Part shown: in pieces, positions 1-9,421 of the stretch | Numbering within the stretch: the stretch's first letter is position 1 | Layout: each line of letters begins with the position of its first letter | Source: Pedobacter quisquiliarum | GTDB taxonomy: Bacteria > Bacteroidota > Bacteroidia > Sphingobacteriales > Sphingobacteriaceae | Assembly (NCBI RefSeq): GCF_014642175.1 | Contig: NZ_BMIL01000006.1 | Location: forward strand, 186,001 to 250,000 | Direction of reading: 5' to 3' | Length of the DNA stretch: 64,000 bases | The notes under the pieces: generated by a model | What the model was told of the DNA's origin: nothing | The model's input: only the letters and a program-made list of their open reading frames with translations | Database searches by the model: none | Made by a program: the position numbers and the translations under genes

Positions 1-1053
1 GGTGTAGATGTATGGCAACAGGTTATTTGCAAACACAAACAACAGGGCGGTCACGCTCATGAAGGCAATCACGACATGGTAGCTGGCAATGGCGGACTTG
101 CGGAGGTCGCCAAAGGCTGCACGACCAAGGTTATTGCCAGTTTTGATCGTTGCCGCGGAAGCAACACCACTCGCCATCATATAAGTTACAGCAGCTAGGT
201 TGATCGCCACCTGATGGGCTGCTTGCGGAACACTACCGATGGTGCCAATCAGGATTGCGGCGCCACTGAATGCGCTGATTTCAAAGGAATACTGAAGCGC
301 TACGGGTGCACCGATTTTCACTATGCGTTTGAAGCGGTCCAGGTCAATGAAAAACAACTTAAACTTGTGCAGGTATTTTTTAAAGTTCTCAGAACGCATG
401 ACGTAAACAGACATCACAACCGCCATCAGCGACCGGTCGATCAGTGTGCTTAAACCAACCCCTTTAACGCCCATGGGCTCAATGCCAAACATCCCCTTAA
501 CGAAGATGATCCCCAGCACAACGTTCAGGATGTTTCCCCAGATGGAGACAAACATGGCCTGCTTGGTGAATCCTAAACCTTCGGCAAATTGCTTGAAGGT
601 TTGAAAGATCATCAGCGGGATAATGGAGAAGCCCAGGTAGCCCAGGTACGGCTTGGCATAGGCAACCACGTCTGGCGACTGGCCCATGTGATCGATGATG
701 GACAGTGTGCCGTAGTGTATGAAGATGTATAACAGGGTACCCGTGATCACGTTGATGATGAGGCTGCTGGATAACAGCTTACCACACTCGTCGTAATTCC
801 TGGCACCGTTCATTTTAGCGATCAGCGGCGTAAGGCCGTACGAAATGCCGAGGCCCAGCACGAGAATAAGCATGAAAATACTATTGACCAGAGATACGGC
901 CGCAAGCTGAACCGTGCCGGCAAAATGACCGACGATGATGCTGTCTGCCATGTTAACCATGGTATGCCCGAGCTGGGAGACCACGATGGGCAGTGCAAGA
1001 ATAAGATTATCTTTATAGAATGGCTTGTAGCGGGCGTAAAAGGAACTTAACAT
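1..1053 (-). CDS. MATE family efflux transporter (C-terminus cut off by window edge)
   Basis: Multidrug/toxin extrusion antiporter of the inner membrane, NorM/DinF-like, expected to export organic cations against Na+ or H+. The frame is open from an ATG at 1053 to the window edge, giving 351 residues of a family that is usually about 450. The N-terminus reads LPIVVSQLGHTMVNMADSII, the characteristic first MATE helix with its conserved Q and D positions. Many hydrophobic segments follow, with the loop SQLGHTMVNMADSIIVGHFA and a typical mid-protein GAPVAL motif. It lies 26 bases downstream of the AlbA_2 gene on the same strand and may be co-transcribed. Substrate cannot be told from sequence. 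Confidence 0.93.
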   Translation of the reverse strand, partial: MLSSFYARYKPFYKDNLILALPIVVSQLGHTMVNMADSIIVGHFAGTVQLAAVSLVNSIFMLILVLGLGISYGLTPLIAKMNGARNYDECGKLLSSSLIINVITGTLLYIFIHYGTLSIIDHMGQSPDVVAYAKPYLGYLGFSIIPLMIFQTFKQFAEGLGFTKQAMFVSIWGNILNVVLGIIFVKGMFGIEPMGVKGVGLSTLIDRSLMAVVMSVYVMRSENFKKYLHKFKLFFIDLDRFKRIVKIGAPVALQYSFEISAFSGAAILIGTIGSVPQAAHQVAINLAAVTYMMASGVASAATIKTGNNLGRAAFGDLRKSAIASYHVVIAFMSVTALLFVFANNLLPYIYT

Positions 1054-1079
1054 GATCAGATTGATCTGCAAAGGTAGCG

Positions 1080-1712
1080 CTATTTCAAGTTAATAAAAGT
1101 AAAGTACTCCTCTTTTTCAGAGAGGTGCAGCTGCAAAATGCCGGAGGTCAGCAGGCTGACCAGCAGTTTCTGTGCTTTCTTGTTGGACAGCCGCGTGAGC
1201 TTGGTGAATTGCTTTAGGGTGATGCGCTCCTGGGCTTCCAGGTAACTGAAAAGCTTTCTTTCCGTCTCGGAATAGATAATCATCTTGCCGGTGGCGCTTT
1301 GCTCTTCCTTCAGCATGTCGAGCACAATTTTACTGGCCAGCACGGTTTTGTCTTTCACCCGGTAGTAGGCCCACCATTCCTTGTTCGCGTCGAGTGCATA
1401 ATGCGGTTTGATGTCGCTCTGGGCGATCTTAACTGCTAATACAATTTTGTGGTTGATGTAAATCTCTTCGAATTCCGGTTCGATGGCGGGTTTACAGAAC
1501 TGGTGAGCGGCTTTGTTAATCATGTAGCGCTCTTCATCTTCCGATTTTACGCCGACAATATTGCCATCATCGGCAACGCCGATGAGCAGCACGCCACCCT
1601 GGTTGTTCGCAAAAGCGACAAGACTTTTGGCAATCTTTTCTGCGCTGGTGATGGTTTTCTTGAAATCAAGTGTGGTGCCTTCGCCTTGTAAAATGAGTTC
1701 CCTGATGTTCAT
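1080..1712 (-). CDS. AlbA_2-domain (Schlafen-type) putative ATP-binding protein
   Basis: A 210-residue protein. Residues 1-125 look like the AlbA_2 domain (PF04326, formerly AAA_4), with the signatures GEGTTLDFKKT near the start and AFANNQGGVLLIGVADDG at about residues 33-50. The C-terminal 80 residues look like a winged helix (KQFTKLTRLSNKKAQKLLVS). This architecture is known from putative transcriptional regulators and from some Schlafen-like nucleases. No biochemical role can be assigned here. It sits between the DUF4442 gene (18-base gap) and the MATE gene on the same strand, so the three probably form one transcript, and it might regulate them. Confidence 0.85.
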   Translation of the reverse strand: MNIRELILQGEGTTLDFKKTITSAEKIAKSLVAFANNQGGVLLIGVADDGNIVGVKSEDEERYMINKAAHQFCKPAIEPEFEEIYINHKIVLAVKIAQSDIKPHYALDANKEWWAYYRVKDKTVLASKIVLDMLKEEQSATGKMIIYSETERKLFSYLEAQERITLKQFTKLTRLSNKKAQKLLVSLLTSGILQLHLSEKEEYFTFINLK

Positions 1713-1730
1713 GCTTAATTTCTGTTTATA

Positions 1731-2216
1731 TCAATAGGCAACAACTTGCTTTTCGCCGTGGTGCAGGTTCCGGATGTACACCTCGTTCATTACGGTTGCA
1801 CATACTTCACCGTCTTTATTGGTGATTTCCATCGGGTAGGCCTTGATGAACTTGCCGACCGTCGTTAAAGCATGTGTCGCTTCCTCCAGCATCTCATCTG
1901 TGATGATCAGGCTGAAGTACAAATGTGTACGGCCGGGTTTGAGGTATTGAATGGAGGCACTTTTGAGCCATACCCTCGTTTTAAAACCTTTACGCCGCAG
2001 GAGCTGGTCGAACAACAATGCATAGAACGGATCTGTAGCGGCATAAATTGTGCCCCCGAAGATGGAACCATTGTAATTGGTATTGATGACACTCTTAGCG
2101 ATCTTCACGTCTACACCCCGGAAACCCTTGTGGAATTTCTTTACCCATATGCGCTGGCACAACATCGGGGGGTATAAACTTAAGGCCCATTTAAGGGTTC
2201 TTTCTGATACAATCAT
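1731..2216 (-). CDS. DUF4442 hotdog-fold protein (thioesterase-like)
   Basis: About 161 residues of the DUF4442 family, which has the hotdog fold of acyl-CoA thioesterases. Visible family features are the early segment RTLKWALSLYPPMLCQRIWV, the central FGGTIYAATDPFYALLF helix and the closing VMNEVYIRN strand. I take ATG 2216 as the start; an in-frame TTG lies two codons upstream. It is probably the first gene of a three-gene minus-strand transcript with the AlbA_2 and MATE genes. The substrate is unknown. Confidence 0.82.
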   Translation of the reverse strand: MIVSERTLKWALSLYPPMLCQRIWVKKFHKGFRGVDVKIAKSVINTNYNGSIFGGTIYAATDPFYALLFDQLLRRKGFKTRVWLKSASIQYLKPGRTHLYFSLIITDEMLEEATHALTTVGKFIKAYPMEITNKDGEVCATVMNEVYIRNLHHGEKQVVAY

Positions 2217-2393
2217 GAGCAATAAATATCTAAAAGATTTCGTGCTGTAGGAAATTTTTGTTTTTCAGGGAAGCAATTGTGGGGTAAAGGCCGTGTAATA
2301 ATGGGGGACAGATGAACGAGTTAGCGGTCTAGCATGAGAATTTTAAAACCTTTTGAATTTGAAAGATGTTTTATATGCAATTAAAACTATTCT

Positions 2394-2618
2394 ATGAAAA
2401 AAATGATTTTAAGTCTTGCTGTTGCGGGTTCAATGATATTAGCCACTTCAGCATGCAATTCGACCAAAAACCTGTCTGGATCTTCAGATAGCACGAGTAC
2501 GGATTCAACGATGACGAACACAACATCGACAACCACGATGGATACGTCACAAACTACAGCGGACACAACCAGAACCACAACTCCGCCAGACAGCACAAAA
2601 ACGCTGCCTCCAATGTAG
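2394..2618 (+). CDS. small Ser/Thr-rich lipoprotein
   Basis: A 74-residue protein with a lipoprotein signal peptide: MKKMILSLAVAGSMILATSA followed by Cys21, so the lipobox is ATSAC. The mature part is almost entirely Ser, Thr, Asp and Pro and is predicted to be disordered, like a short spacer or stalk. It is followed directly by a strong terminator, so it is a single-gene unit. I do not recognise a family; low-complexity lipoproteins of this kind are common in Sphingobacteriaceae. Function unknown. Confidence 0.75.
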   Translation: MKKMILSLAVAGSMILATSACNSTKNLSGSSDSTSTDSTMTNTTSTTTMDTSQTTADTTRTTTPPDSTKTLPPM

Positions 2619-2634
2619 GAAGACCTTTTTAAAG

Positions 2635-2662
2635 AAAACCGGAACTTGTTTCCGGTTTTTTT
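2635..2662 (+). terminator. intrinsic terminator of the small lipoprotein gene
   Basis: A perfect 10-bp stem (AAAACCGGAA / TTCCGGTTTT) with a CTTGT loop and a run of T, starting 16 bases after the stop codon. Confidence 0.85.
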
Positions 2663-2776
2663 GTGCCTCAAAGTTTGGCGGTAGGGCAGCTGATTCGGCG
2701 TTACTAAGACTTGATTTATCAGTGTCAAAACAGTGTACTTTATCGGAATACAAAAATTTACAACAGGTTTAATTGG

Positions 2777-2784
2777 TACCTTTG
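2777..2784 (+). promoter_or_regulatory. -7 promoter box of hemF (TACCTTTG)
   Basis: An exact match to the Bacteroidota -7 consensus TAnnTTTG. Transcription would begin near 2791, a few bases before the ATG at 2799, so the longer reading frame starting at 2733 is not translated. The -33 partner is weak (TTTA near 2757). Confidence 0.5.
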
Positions 2785-2798
2785 GTTTTGCAATAAAT

Positions 2799-3695
2799 AT
2801 GATGTTCAGAGAAAACATAGTAACCGCTTATCAGAAGATACAGGATGATATTTGCCAGGCAATCGAACAGGCAGATGGTTTGAGTCAGTTTGAAGAAGAG
2901 ATTTGGGAAAGGGAAGGTGGCGGTGGCGGCCGGACCAGGATCATGCAGAACGGAAATGTGATTGAGAAAGGTGGCGTAAACTTTTCAGCGGTGCACGGAA
3001 AACTTCCGGAGGCCGTAAAAAGATCGTTTAAGGTGGAAAGCGATGAGTTCTTTGCGACTGGCGTATCCATCGTGATGCACCCTTCGAATCCTTTCGTGCC
3101 GATTATACACATGAACATCCGGTATTTTGAGCTTGATGAACAGACCAGGTGGTTCGGCGGTGGGATAGACCTGACGCCACATTACGTGATCGACACGGAT
3201 GCGCGGTTCTTCCACCATAAGATGAAAGAAACCTGCGATCGCTTTCACCCGGACTTCTATCCGAAATTCAAGCAGCAGGCAGATGATTACTTCTACATCA
3301 AACACCGGGAAGAAACCCGCGGCGTGGGAGGCATTTTCTATGACCGCTTACAACCTGCAAGTACAGGGATGAGCTATGAGGATATTTTCGAGTTCTCGAA
3401 AGCCGTTGGAGAAAGTTTTGCACCTGTGTATACGGAAGTGATTGACAGAAACCGGAATACGGAATTTACAGAAGCGGAAAAGGAGTGGCAGTACCTGAGA
3501 CGAAGCCGCTATGCGGAGTTTAACCTGGTCTATGATTCCGGGACAAAGTTTGGTCTGGAAACAAACGGAAGGATTGAGTCGATCCTGATGAGCCTGCCGC
3601 CGGTTACGAAATGGACCTACAATTTTAAACCCACAGAAAACAGCCCAGAGGCCTTTACTTCAACGCGTTTGAGAAAAGGTATTGATTGGGTTTAA
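2799..3695 (+). CDS. hemF: oxygen-dependent coproporphyrinogen III oxidase
   Basis: Converts coproporphyrinogen III to protoporphyrinogen IX with O2 in haem synthesis; cytoplasmic homodimer. About 298 residues, the normal family length. Signatures seen in order are GGGGRTRIMQNGNVIEKGGV, FSAVHG, HMNIRYFE, WFGGGIDLTPHY and the C-terminal REETRGVGGIFYDRL, including the conserved His and Arg positions of HemF. The open frame extends upstream to 2733, but the extension is unlike the family and would precede the inferred transcription start, so I use the ATG at 2799 (2802 also possible). No haem neighbours are present; gyrA follows with its own putative promoter. Confidence 0.95.
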   Translation: MMFRENIVTAYQKIQDDICQAIEQADGLSQFEEEIWEREGGGGGRTRIMQNGNVIEKGGVNFSAVHGKLPEAVKRSFKVESDEFFATGVSIVMHPSNPFVPIIHMNIRYFELDEQTRWFGGGIDLTPHYVIDTDARFFHHKMKETCDRFHPDFYPKFKQQADDYFYIKHREETRGVGGIFYDRLQPASTGMSYEDIFEFSKAVGESFAPVYTEVIDRNRNTEFTEAEKEWQYLRRSRYAEFNLVYDSGTKFGLETNGRIESILMSLPPVTKWTYNFKPTENSPEAFTSTRLRKGIDWV

Positions 3696-3727
3696 ATTTT
3701 CGCTTTACTGCCCTTAAACGTTATTAT

Positions 3728-3762
3728 TTTGTTAAATTCGCAGGGTTAATACAATACCTTTT
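3728..3762 (+). promoter_or_regulatory. putative gyrA promoter
   Basis: TTTG at 3728-3731 and TACCTTTT at 3755-3762 (7 of 8 match to TAnnTTTG), spaced 23 bases. The spacing is at the upper limit for Bacteroidota promoters. Confidence 0.35.
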
Positions 3763-3791
3763 TAAAATCGTTTTAAACGAATACAGAAAAT

Positions 3792-6455
3792 ATGGCTGAA
3801 GACTTGGAAAATCAGGAAAACGATAAGATTATTAAAATCAATATCGATGAGCAGATGCGTTCTGCATACATCGATTATTCGATGTCAGTAATTGTATCTC
3901 GTGCCTTACCTGATGTACGCGACGGATTAAAACCCGTGCACCGTCGTGTTTTATATGGCATGCTCGATCTTGGGCTTGCAAACAATAAACCTTTTAAGAA
4001 ATCCGCCCGTATTGTGGGTGAAGTTCTGGGTAAATATCACCCGCATGGGGACTCCTCTGTTTATTATACCATGGTTCGTATGGCTCAGGAATGGAGCTTA
4101 CGCTACATGATGGTTGATGGACAGGGTAACTTTGGTTCTGTGGATGGTGACTCGCCGGCAGCAATGCGTTATACAGAGGCGAGATTCGCGAAGATTGCAG
4201 AGGAAATGCTTGCCGACATCAATAAAGATACGGTTGATTTCCAGCTGAACTTTGATGATTCCCTGCAGGAACCTTCAGTATTGCCTTCAAAAGTTCCAAA
4301 CTTGCTGATCAACGGTGCTTCTGGTATCGCAGTAGGTATGGCAACGAACATGCCGCCGCACAACATTACGGAGGTAATCAATGCGACCGTAGCGTACATT
4401 GATGATAAAGAGATTACCGTTCAGGACCTGATGAAACACATTAAAGCGCCAGATTTCCCGACAGGGGCAATCATCTATGGCTATGCAGGTGTGCAGGAAG
4501 CGTTCGAGACCGGCCGTGGCCGTATCGTGATGCGTGCAAAGGCGGAAATTGAAACCAACAAAGATCGCGAAAGCATCATTGTAACCGAGATTCCTTACCA
4601 GGTGAACAAAGCGATCATGATTGAGCGTACCGCTGAGCTGGTTGGTGAGAAAAAGATCGAAGGTATTTCCAACATTAAAGATGAATCCAACAAGGATGGT
4701 ATCCGTATCGTTTATGAAATTAAACGTGATGCGAATGCCAGCATTGTTTTAAATAACTTATTTAAACAAACTGCTTTACAGACTTCATTTAGTGTAAATA
4801 ACATTGCACTGGTAAACGGTCGCCCGCAGTTGTTGAACCTTAAAGACCTGATCAGACACTTCGTTGATCACAGACATGAGGTTGTTGTCCGCAGAACCAA
4901 ATTCGAGCTTGCTGAAGCACAGAAACGTGCCCACATCCTGGAAGGTTTGCTGATTGCATTGGATCACCTGGATGAGGTTATTCGTTTAATCCGTTCATCA
5001 AACACCCCAGAAGAAGCCAGAGTTGGCTTGATGGAGCAGTTTGGTTTGAGTGACATCCAGGCGCGTGCAATTCTTGATATGACCCTTCGTAGGTTAACTG
5101 GCCTTGAGCGTGATAAGATTAAAGAAGAGTACAATGAGTTGATGAAAACCATCGAATACTTACAGTCGATTCTTGCAGATGAAGGCTTGAGAATGCAGAT
5201 CATCAAAGATGAGCTTGCAGAGATGATGGAGAAATACGGCGATGAGCGTAGAACAACGATCGTTCACTCTGCTGATGACATGAGCATGGAAGACTTCATT
5301 GAAGATGAAGACGTGGTGATCACGATTTCTCATGAAGGCTACATCAAACGTACACCAGCAACAGAATACCGTACGCAAGCCAGAGGTGGTAAAGGTTCCA
5401 AGGGTTCTGACTCCAGAAATGAAGATTTCATAGAGCATTTACTTGTTGCTTCCAACCACAATTATATGCTGTTCTTTACGGAGAGCGGACGTTGTTTCTG
5501 GTTGCGCGTATACGAAATCCCTGAAGGTTCACGTTTGAGTAAGGGTCGTGCAATACAAAACATCATTAACATTCCTAAGGAAGAGAAGATAAAGGCATAC
5601 ATTAAGGTGAAGAACCTTAAAGATCAGGATTACCTGGAAAACAACTTTATCATCATGTGTACCAAGAAAGGTACCATCAAGAAAACTTCGCTGGAGGCTT
5701 ATTCAAGACCAAGGGTTAACGGTATCAATGCCATTAACATTAACGAGGGTGATCAGCTGCTGGAAGCTACTTTAACCACCGGATCAAGTGAGATCGTGAT
5801 GGCCTTACGTTCGGGTAGAGCGATCCGCTTTAACGAGTCGACAGTACGCCCAATGGGGAGAACTGCCACAGGTGTAAGGGGTGTAACCCTTGCTCACGAC
5901 CAGGATGAGGTGGTTGGCATGATTGCTGTTGAAGATTCTTCTGCAACGGTACTTGTGGTATCTGAGAAAGGTTACGGTAAACGTACCGATATCGAAGATT
6001 ACCGCGTAACGAACCGTGGTGGTAAAGGTGTTAAGACCATTAGCATTACCGAGAAAACGGGCGACTTGATCTCGATCAAGAACGTTACGGATCTGGATGA
6101 CTTAATGATCATCAACAGATCAGGTATTGTGATTCGTATCGCTGTCCGTGACTTAAGGGTTATGGGTAGGGCTACGCAGGGTGTGAAGCTGATCAATCTA
6201 AAGGGTAATGATGCCATTGCATCTGTTGCCAAGATTGAGCACGAAGAGGAAGAAGCGCTGGAAGCGGTTCTGGAGCAACTTGATGCTGCCGAAGGTACAG
6301 AAAGCGTGTTAGCGGATGGTACTGAGGTTTTACCAGCAACTGACGACGAGGCTGACGAGGCTGATGAAGCAGAAGTAGAAGAGCTTGATGAAGATGAAGC
6401 GGAATCTGATGATGACGAGGAGGCAGAATCTGAAGATGAGGAACCAATAAACTAG
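3792..6455 (+). CDS. gyrA: DNA gyrase subunit A
   Basis: Breakage-reunion subunit of gyrase, which introduces negative supercoils with GyrB. 887 residues. The catalytic tyrosine is Tyr127 in AAMRYTEAR. The quinolone-determining region reads [17 protein letters not shown]: the residue equivalent to E. coli Ser83 is Ser88, and that equivalent to Asp87 is Tyr92. A GyrA box variant, QARGGKG, near residue 530 separates it from ParC. The six-blade C-terminal domain is followed by an acidic tail of about 60 residues rich in D and E. The tail is encoded by imperfect GACGAGGCT repeats near 6344-6372. The next gene starts 24 bases downstream. Confidence 0.97.
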   Translation: MAEDLENQENDKIIKINIDEQMRSAYIDYSMSVIVSRALPDVRDGLKPVHRRVLYGMLDLGLANNKPFKKSARIVGEVLGKYHPHGDSSVYYTMVRMAQEWSLRYMMVDGQGNFGSVDGDSPAAMRYTEARFAKIAEEMLADINKDTVDFQLNFDDSLQEPSVLPSKVPNLLINGASGIAVGMATNMPPHNITEVINATVAYIDDKEITVQDLMKHIKAPDFPTGAIIYGYAGVQEAFETGRGRIVMRAKAEIETNKDRESIIVTEIPYQVNKAIMIERTAELVGEKKIEGISNIKDESNKDGIRIVYEIKRDANASIVLNNLFKQTALQTSFSVNNIALVNGRPQLLNLKDLIRHFVDHRHEVVVRRTKFELAEAQKRAHILEGLLIALDHLDEVIRLIRSSNTPEEARVGLMEQFGLSDIQARAILDMTLRRLTGLERDKIKEEYNELMKTIEYLQSILADEGLRMQIIKDELAEMMEKYGDERRTTIVHSADDMSMEDFIEDEDVVITISHEGYIKRTPATEYRTQARGGKGSKGSDSRNEDFIEHLLVASNHNYMLFFTESGRCFWLRVYEIPEGSRLSKGRAIQNIINIPKEEKIKAYIKVKNLKDQDYLENNFIIMCTKKGTIKKTSLEAYSRPRVNGINAININEGDQLLEATLTTGSSEIVMALRSGRAIRFNESTVRPMGRTATGVRGVTLAHDQDEVVGMIAVEDSSATVLVVSEKGYGKRTDIEDYRVTNRGGKGVKTISITEKTGDLISIKNVTDLDDLMIINRSGIVIRIAVRDLRVMGRATQGVKLINLKGNDAIASVAKIEHEEEEALEAVLEQLDAAEGTESVLADGTEVLPATDDEADEADEAEVEELDEDEAESDDDEEAESEDEEPIN

Positions 6456-6479
6456 AAATAAATTAAAACTGTAACAAAA

Positions 6480-7562
6480 ATGAAAAAAGTACTTTTAAGT
6501 ATATTGTTGGCGGGAGTAGGAACTGCTACGTTTGCGCAGAAAAGTGAAATTGCGGAAGCAAAGAAAGCCTGGGGATTATATCAGATCACGGGTGCTTCCG
6601 GTACTGATGTTTCCAAGAAACTAGAAACACTTAATGCTGCAATTAAGCGTACTGACGCTGCAATTGCTCATGAAAAGTCCAAAAACTTACCCGAGGCATG
6701 GTCTTACCGTGCATTGCTATCTTCTGCAGCTGCAATGGCTGATACAGCTAACCTGCAAAACGCAGATGCATACCTGAAGGTTGCTCAGGAGGCTGTTGAG
6801 AAATCAAAAAGCCTGGATGCTAAAGGTTCTGAGAAAGAGAACATTGAACAAGCACAGTTAAACATCAACAATGCGGTAAGAAACATTGGTGTATTGGCTT
6901 ATCAAAAAAAGGATTATAAAACAGCTTACGAGAAATTCAACCAGGCGACTGTGTTGAACCCAACAGATACTTCAATGTATTTGAATGCTGGTATCGCTGC
7001 ACGTGGATTGGAAGATTATCCTAAGATGATTGATTCATACAAGAAAGTAATTTCTTTAAATCACCCAGAAGCGGCTACTTTGTACGAAGAGATTGTATCT
7101 ACGCAATTGACCGCACAGAAAGATACGGCTGCTGCAATGGCTACAATCACTGAAGCAAAAGCTAAATACCCGGAGAACATCAACTTCATCACCAGCGAGA
7201 CTCAGATTTATCTGCAAACCGGTGATGTCGTAAAAGCAGAAAGCACTTTACAAACGCTAGTGGCTAAACAACCAGGAAACGCAACTTTCCAGGCTGCACT
7301 AGGAAACGTTTACTTACAGCAGGCACTGAAAATTCAAGGCGACATGAACAAGATTGACGCTAAGAAAGTTAAGGAACTGAATGCTGCGAAAGATAAGAGA
7401 GATGCATTGGTAGAGAAGTCAGTACCTTTCTTCAATAAAGCACTTGAAATCGATCCAAAGAACGTAGGTGCACTAGAAAACTTAAAAACCATCTACACGT
7501 TCAAAAACGACACTAAAAACTACAATGACGTAAAAGCACGTCTTGATGCAATCCAAAAATAA
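6480..7562 (+). CDS. secreted TPR protein 1
   Basis: 360 residues with a signal peptide (MKKVLLSILLAGVGTATFAQ, cleavage after AFAQ/TFAQ-like site). The rest is helical with tetratricopeptide repeats. The clearest are around residues 145-190 (YKTAYEKFNQATVLNPTDTS, then MYLNAGIAARGLEDYPKMID) and near the C-terminus (FFNKALEIDPKNVGALENL). The protein is expected in the periplasm or outer-membrane space as a protein-binding scaffold. The gene starts 24 bases after gyrA and ends in a strong terminator. It is paralogous to the next gene: both share the mature start KSxxxxAxxxxG and a PExW segment near residue 65. No specific function is recognised. Confidence 0.88.
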   Translation: MKKVLLSILLAGVGTATFAQKSEIAEAKKAWGLYQITGASGTDVSKKLETLNAAIKRTDAAIAHEKSKNLPEAWSYRALLSSAAAMADTANLQNADAYLKVAQEAVEKSKSLDAKGSEKENIEQAQLNINNAVRNIGVLAYQKKDYKTAYEKFNQATVLNPTDTSMYLNAGIAARGLEDYPKMIDSYKKVISLNHPEAATLYEEIVSTQLTAQKDTAAAMATITEAKAKYPENINFITSETQIYLQTGDVVKAESTLQTLVAKQPGNATFQAALGNVYLQQALKIQGDMNKIDAKKVKELNAAKDKRDALVEKSVPFFNKALEIDPKNVGALENLKTIYTFKNDTKNYNDVKARLDAIQK

Positions 7563-7586
7563 CATACCGGATTGCGGATAAAAGAG

Positions 7587-7613
7587 GAGGGATAGCGATA
7601 TCCCTCTTTTTTT
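7587..7613 (+). terminator. intrinsic terminator after TPR gene 1
   Basis: An 8-bp stem (GAGGGATA / TATCCCTC) with a GCGA loop, followed by a run of seven T. It probably ends the gyrA-TPR1 transcript. Confidence 0.88.
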
Positions 7614-7800
7614 ATGCTTAACCATTTATAGAATCGCGGTTCATTCGTTCAATCTTTTCTGTGGACAATAGCGTTTGGAATGTTGCTTGTGTGAAGTTGA
7701 CAGCGTCAACTTAAATATGACTTGTATCGTTAACGAAGGGGTAGAGATTCACAATGTACTTTAAACATCAGGTGTTAACGGGCGTGGGACCGGAGTAAAC

Positions 7801-7832
7801 GAAAGAAGGGTAGTGATATCACTCTTTTTTTA
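7801..7832 (+). repeat. degenerate copy of the upstream terminator region
   Basis: This stretch (AAAGAAGGGTAGTGATATCA then CTC and T7) resembles the terminator at 7581-7613. It has the same flanks and T run, but the arms have drifted to a 12-bp palindrome, AGTGATATCACT (7812-7823). It lies 25 bases before TPR gene 2. The other 190 bases of the 7614-7800 gap hold no gene that I can see. Confidence 0.45.
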
Positions 7833-7856
7833 TAAATTTGTTAGATAACGAAGATT

Positions 7857-8993
7857 ATGAATAGAAAGGCCTTATTATCGATTATTCTGTTATCAATTAC
7901 TTTCAGTGCAGTCGCACAGAAAAGTCAGCTGAGGATTGCACGGAACACCATTGGCAAGCTTCAGGCGGCGATTGTGGCCAAAGCTGACGTGAATAAGCAG
8001 ATGAACATTATAGGAGAGGGGCTTAAAGCAACACAATCTGCGCAGGTGGATCGAAAAACCAAGAAGTACCCTGAAACCTGGGCCATTGCGGCGTACCTGA
8101 ATTCGTATCTGGCCATCATCGACGAGAAAGATCCTGAGAAGTATTACCAGGATGCCTTAGCCTTGATCGATACGGCAAAACAGCTGGACAGATTTCATGA
8201 GAATGAGAAGTTATTAGAAGCCGCTGTACTAAACACATTTGTAATCAAGCAGGAGAAGGGCAACCGTGCTTTCAGCAGTTACGATTATTCAACAGCTTTG
8301 GGCTATCTGAAGGAGCTTAGTGACTATTTCCCGCAGGACAGTACGCTGGCACTAAATACAGCAATTGCCTGCAGGAATCTGCGAAACTACAATCAGGCAT
8401 TGACCTATTACAATCGCGCGATTGAAACCGGTGCTTCTAATCCGGTGATCTACCAGCATCTTGCTGAAATCTATGCTTCAAAATTCGACATTGAAAATGC
8501 CATAAAGGTGTTGGAGACTGGTCAGAAAAGAAATCCAAGCAATATCTTCATCGTGAATGACCTGGTTAATCTGTTGCTGGACAACGAAAGATTTGACAAA
8601 GCTGAAAAAACGCTGGAAGAAGCCATTAAACTGGAGGGACAGAATAAAGAATTGTATTATCTCTACGGATATTTAAAGCAGCTTAAAAGGCAGCATACGC
8701 AGGCAGAGACGGCATATAATACGGCATTGTCAATGGATCCAAATTTCTTTCCGGCCTTGTATCAACTCGGAACCGTTTACATCAACATGGGAAATGATGT
8801 GCTAAAGTCTGACAAAGCGAACCGGATGCAGTTGTATGAAGAACACATCAACAAGTCTGAGAATATTTTAACACATGCATACGAGATTGCACCGAACGAC
8901 AGGCAAACCATTCAGTTGCTTATTGAGATCAATACAAGAAAGCAGCGGTATGATAAGGTAGATGAACTGAAGGAAAGACTTCAGGAATTCTAG
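7857..8993 (+). CDS. secreted TPR protein 2 (paralogue of the preceding TPR gene)
   Basis: 378 residues with a signal peptide (MNRKALLSIILLSITFSAVA, mature start at QKSQL). TPR units are visible at roughly residues 145-215 (LALNTAIACRNLRNYNQALT then YYNRAIETGASNPVIYQHLA). More lie towards residues 245-310 (FDKAEKTLEEAIKLEGQNKE and AETAYNTALSMDPNFFPAL). Similar length, signal peptide, mature N-terminus and order of segments point to a tandem duplication with the gene ending at 7562. A terminator follows. Probably a periplasmic scaffold; no specific role is recognised. Confidence 0.86.
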   Translation: MNRKALLSIILLSITFSAVAQKSQLRIARNTIGKLQAAIVAKADVNKQMNIIGEGLKATQSAQVDRKTKKYPETWAIAAYLNSYLAIIDEKDPEKYYQDALALIDTAKQLDRFHENEKLLEAAVLNTFVIKQEKGNRAFSSYDYSTALGYLKELSDYFPQDSTLALNTAIACRNLRNYNQALTYYNRAIETGASNPVIYQHLAEIYASKFDIENAIKVLETGQKRNPSNIFIVNDLVNLLLDNERFDKAEKTLEEAIKLEGQNKELYYLYGYLKQLKRQHTQAETAYNTALSMDPNFFPALYQLGTVYINMGNDVLKSDKANRMQLYEEHINKSENILTHAYEIAPNDRQTIQLLIEINTRKQRYDKVDELKERLQEF

Positions 8994-9002
8994 TCAAGGT
9001 GA

Positions 9003-9032
9003 AAAACCAGTAGCACTACTACTGGTTTTTTT
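9003..9032 (+). terminator. intrinsic terminator after TPR gene 2
   Basis: An 11-bp stem (AAAACCAGTAG / CTACTGGTTTT) with a CACTA loop and trailing T run, 9 bases after the stop codon. Confidence 0.9.
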
Positions 9033-9208
9033 ATGTAATGTTTTTTGATATAAAGCTATACTAGGAGCTGCGCATAAACAGGCTACTTAACATAATATTA
9101 ATTATAGGACTTTAATAATCGAGAAGATTGCGTGGGGATTTAGCGCCTGGCCTGGAGCTTTAAAGATACTAAAAAAACAAAGTAATCCGGGCGCTTCTGC
9201 GCTAGTCC

Positions 9209-9373
9209 TTATGGTGTATTTCCATCTTTACCATCCTTAAACTCGCGGATGCCTTGACCAAGGCCTTTCATCAGTTCAGGTATTTTCTTACCACCAAACA
9301 ATAGTAAGATTGCCAGTAGTATGATTACGATCTCCTGCGTACCCAATGCTGCTAAGAAAATTGAAGTTGTCAT
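9209..9373 (-). CDS. tatA: Sec-independent translocase TatA/TatE family protein
   Basis: A 54-residue protein that forms the pore or recruiting element of the twin-arginine system, exporting folded proteins with TatC. It has the full small-TatA layout: a short N-terminus, one transmembrane helix ([15 protein letters not shown] at residues 14-28) with the conserved FGGKKIPEL hinge, and an amphipathic helix ([14 protein letters not shown]). The conserved polar residue before the helix is Glu14. It lies 48 bases downstream of the RND pump gene on the same strand, so it may be read through from the efflux operon. No tatC is present in the window. Confidence 0.92.
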   Translation of the reverse strand: MTTSIFLAALGTQEIVIILLAILLLFGGKKIPELMKGLGQGIREFKDGKDGNTP

Positions 9374-9421
9374 ATGTGATGTTCTAATGGTTTTATGTTG
9401 ATTGTTATTGCTTTGTACCTG

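Noticed and set aside
2733-2798. N-terminal extension of hemF
   Set aside because: It lies upstream of the inferred transcription start and is unlike the family; ATG 2799 is used.
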